DNA of 22,320 nt, from the NCBI GenBank assembly GCA_013152215.1, contig JAADGT010000132.1, positions 1 through 22,320 on the forward strand, in the 5' to 3' direction. The position numbers were made by a program, and so were the translations under genes. The notes under the pieces were generated by a model. That model saw only the letters and a list, made by a program, of their open reading frames with translations. It did no database searches and was not told the DNA's origin. The stretch is from Deltaproteobacteria bacterium. Its GTDB lineage: Bacteria > Desulfobacterota > Deferrisomatia > Deferrisomatales > Deferrisomataceae. Shown here piece after piece: positions 21,402-22,320 of this stretch (its first letter is position 1; each line of letters starts with the position of its first letter).

Positions 21402-21902
21402 TCACAGCCCGGTGTCCAGGAGCTTGTCGAGCTCCTGGGGGGTGGCCCCTGCCAGGGGGGAGGACCGGCGAGACCCCGCCCGGCGCTTGTGGAGCAAGCC
21501 CTCGATCTCGGCGAGGGCGCGACGGTGGCGGAGCCGGGCCCGGACGCGGTCGAGCCCGGTGGGAGGGTTGGGGGGGAACACCACCGCGAGCGCCACGTCC
21601 GCCGCTCGGGTGATGTGCAGCACGTCCCGCTCCCCCTTTTGAAACACCACGGCCCCCCCGGACTCCCCCAGCAGGCTCTCGATCTGGGCCGCCGCGCTGG
21701 ACAGAGACGCCACCAGGCTGCCGAGCGGCTCCAGGTCGGGGAGGGGCTCCGGCCCGCACACGGCCAGGGGTCGGCCGCAGGCTTCGGCGAGGAACACGAG
21801 GCGGGCCTGGTGCTCGGCCCGAACCCGCTCGAGCACCCTTTGGAGCGCCTGGTGGGTCTCCTCGTCCAAAACCAGCTCGGAGACCGCTTCGTAGCCTTCC
21901 AT
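21402..21902 (-). CDS. Roadblock/LC7 (MglB-like) domain protein
   Basis: This 166-residue protein starts MEGYEAVSELVLDEETHQAL, with GGAGG 5 nt upstream of the ATG at 21900-21902. Its single domain shows the Roadblock alpha/beta pattern: helix EETHQALQRVLERVRAEHQARLVFLAEACGRPLAVCG, then GSLVASLSSAAAQIESLLGE and a strand pair GGAVVFQKGERDVLHITRAADVALAVVF. Such proteins are GTPase-activating or scaffold partners of small Ras-like GTPases (MglB with MglA in Myxococcus polarity). The polar C-terminal extension (about 50 residues with LHKRRAGSRRSSPLAGATPQELDKLLDTGL) could be a docking tail. No MglA-type GTPase gene is in the window. It lies downstream of the RluA-type gene on the same strand. Confidence 0.78.
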   Translation of the reverse strand: MEGYEAVSELVLDEETHQALQRVLERVRAEHQARLVFLAEACGRPLAVCGPEPLPDLEPLGSLVASLSSAAAQIESLLGESGGAVVFQKGERDVLHITRAADVALAVVFPPNPPTGLDRVRARLRHRRALAEIEGLLHKRRAGSRRSSPLAGATPQELDKLLDTGL

Positions 21903-21922
21903 GGCGCCTCCGATCGAAGGGT

Positions 21923-21945
21923 CCCCGGGCCGTCCTTGCCCGGGG
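21923..21945 (-). other. Stem-loop upstream of the Roadblock gene
   Basis: CCCCGGGC (21923-21930) and GCCCGGGG (21938-21945) form a perfect 8-bp stem with a 7-nt loop, about 20 nt upstream (minus strand) of the Roadblock start codon. It has no T run. It may be an intercistronic mRNA structure in the 134-nt gap after the RluA-type gene; nothing else is recognised in that gap. Confidence 0.4.
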
Positions 21946-22036
21946 GAGGGGGGATCCGGTTCCAGATCGGACCCCACGGGCGGAGACTTGAGACGGTCGT
22001 TCCTCTGCCCGCGTCTCCGGCGGGGGCTGGGCGGGC

Positions 22037-22320
22037 TTACGGCGGGGGCCGGCCGTCCCGGCGGCGAAGCCTTGCAAGAAGACGGTCCAGGTCCGCTGGA
22101 GGAGGGGCCTCCAGCCGGAGGGTCGCTTCGGTGACAGGGTGTCGGAACGAGAGTCTCCATGCGTGGAGCGCCTGGCGGTTCAACCGGGTGCGCCCCTTCT
22201 CCTCCCACGCGTAGTGCTGGTCTCCCACGAGGGGGTGGCCCTCTGCCCGGAACTGGACCCGGATCTGGTTCTTGAGGCCGGTTTCGAGCCGGACCTCCAC
22301 CACGGTCGCGTCGGCGAACC
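22037..22320 (-). CDS. RluA-family 23S rRNA pseudouridine synthase, C-terminal part (cut by window edge)
   Basis: The open frame enters at the right edge and ends at TAA (22037-22039), giving about 94 residues. VVEVRLETGLKNQIRVQFRAEGHPLVGDQHYAWE is the conserved C-terminal block of RluA/RluC/RluD enzymes, which convert specific uridines in 23S rRNA or tRNA to pseudouridine. The usual TGRTHQIR reads TGLKNQIR here, keeping the QIR core. NRQALHAWRLSFRHPVTEATLRLEAPPPADLDRLL completes the fold. The catalytic Asp (HRLD motif) and any S4 domain would be upstream, outside the window, so the exact RNA target cannot be assigned. Confidence 0.9.
   Translation of the reverse strand, partial: FADATVVEVRLETGLKNQIRVQFRAEGHPLVGDQHYAWEEKGRTRLNRQALHAWRLSFRHPVTEATLRLEAPPPADLDRLLARLRRRDGRPPP

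Overview
The window is high-GC (roughly two-thirds G+C by eye) bacterial chromosome. The gene content is that of an obligate or facultative anaerobe that oxidises organic and amino acids: indolepyruvate:ferredoxin oxidoreductase, a Na+-pumping decarboxylase, a glutaryl-CoA-dehydrogenase-like enzyme, SelB, a TRAP carboxylate importer, a sigma54 activator and a Roadblock/MglB-type protein. This mix best fits a Desulfobacterota/'deltaproteobacterial' lineage (Deferrisoma-like or Desulfuromonad-like). That assignment is inference from gene content; there is no rRNA in the window.

Layout. 1-2890 (minus): an EamA-family permease followed by selB, whose last few codons lie beyond the left edge. 2908-3277: intergenic repeat copy A. 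3402-4598 (plus): rsmE and a small zinc-ribbon/acidic protein. 4612-4803: a structured non-coding stretch ending in a terminator, just before a nitronate-monooxygenase-family gene (4826) and a PAS-AAA-Fis sigma54 activator (6006-7439). 7440-8123: long non-coding region with repeat copy B, two TGTC-N10-GACA inverted repeats and a textbook -24/-12 promoter. 8124-9382: gamma-like and beta subunits of a Na+-translocating decarboxylase. Repeat copy C follows, then a free biotin carrier and an acyl-CoA dehydrogenase with a terminator (11344-11377). Repeat copy D and a long leader precede an operon of acyl-CoA synthetase, thiolase, iorA and iorB, closed by a strong terminator (17195-17228). Next comes dctP-dctQ-dctM-usp (17423-21316). 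Convergent with it, on the minus strand, are the end of an RluA-type pseudouridine synthase and a Roadblock/LC7 protein.

How the genes may work together. The TRAP system would import an organic acid anion and the AMP-forming ligase would activate it. The dehydrogenase and thiolase would carry out beta-oxidation-type steps, and IorAB would convert 2-oxoacids to acyl-CoA with reduced ferredoxin. The biotin carrier plus the membrane beta subunit would couple a decarboxylation (glutaconyl-CoA is the most attractive candidate) to Na+ export. The carboxyltransferase (alpha) subunit, enoyl-CoA hydratase and hydroxyacyl-CoA dehydrogenase are not in the window. The sigma54 activator next to the -24/-12 promoter is the likely regulator of the decarboxylase genes.

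The most unusual feature is the non-coding DNA. Four large intergenic gaps carry one composite, modular repeat: an inverted-repeat-bounded unit whose core is either a 'type I' nested-inverted-repeat sequence (A, C) or a 'type II' core with exactly five N4CAG heptamers facing exactly five CTGN4 heptamers (B, D). The unit is followed by degenerate octamer arrays, an invariant GGGCCGAAGGCCC hairpin and, in A, C and D, GACCG heptamers. I do not recognise this as a described family.
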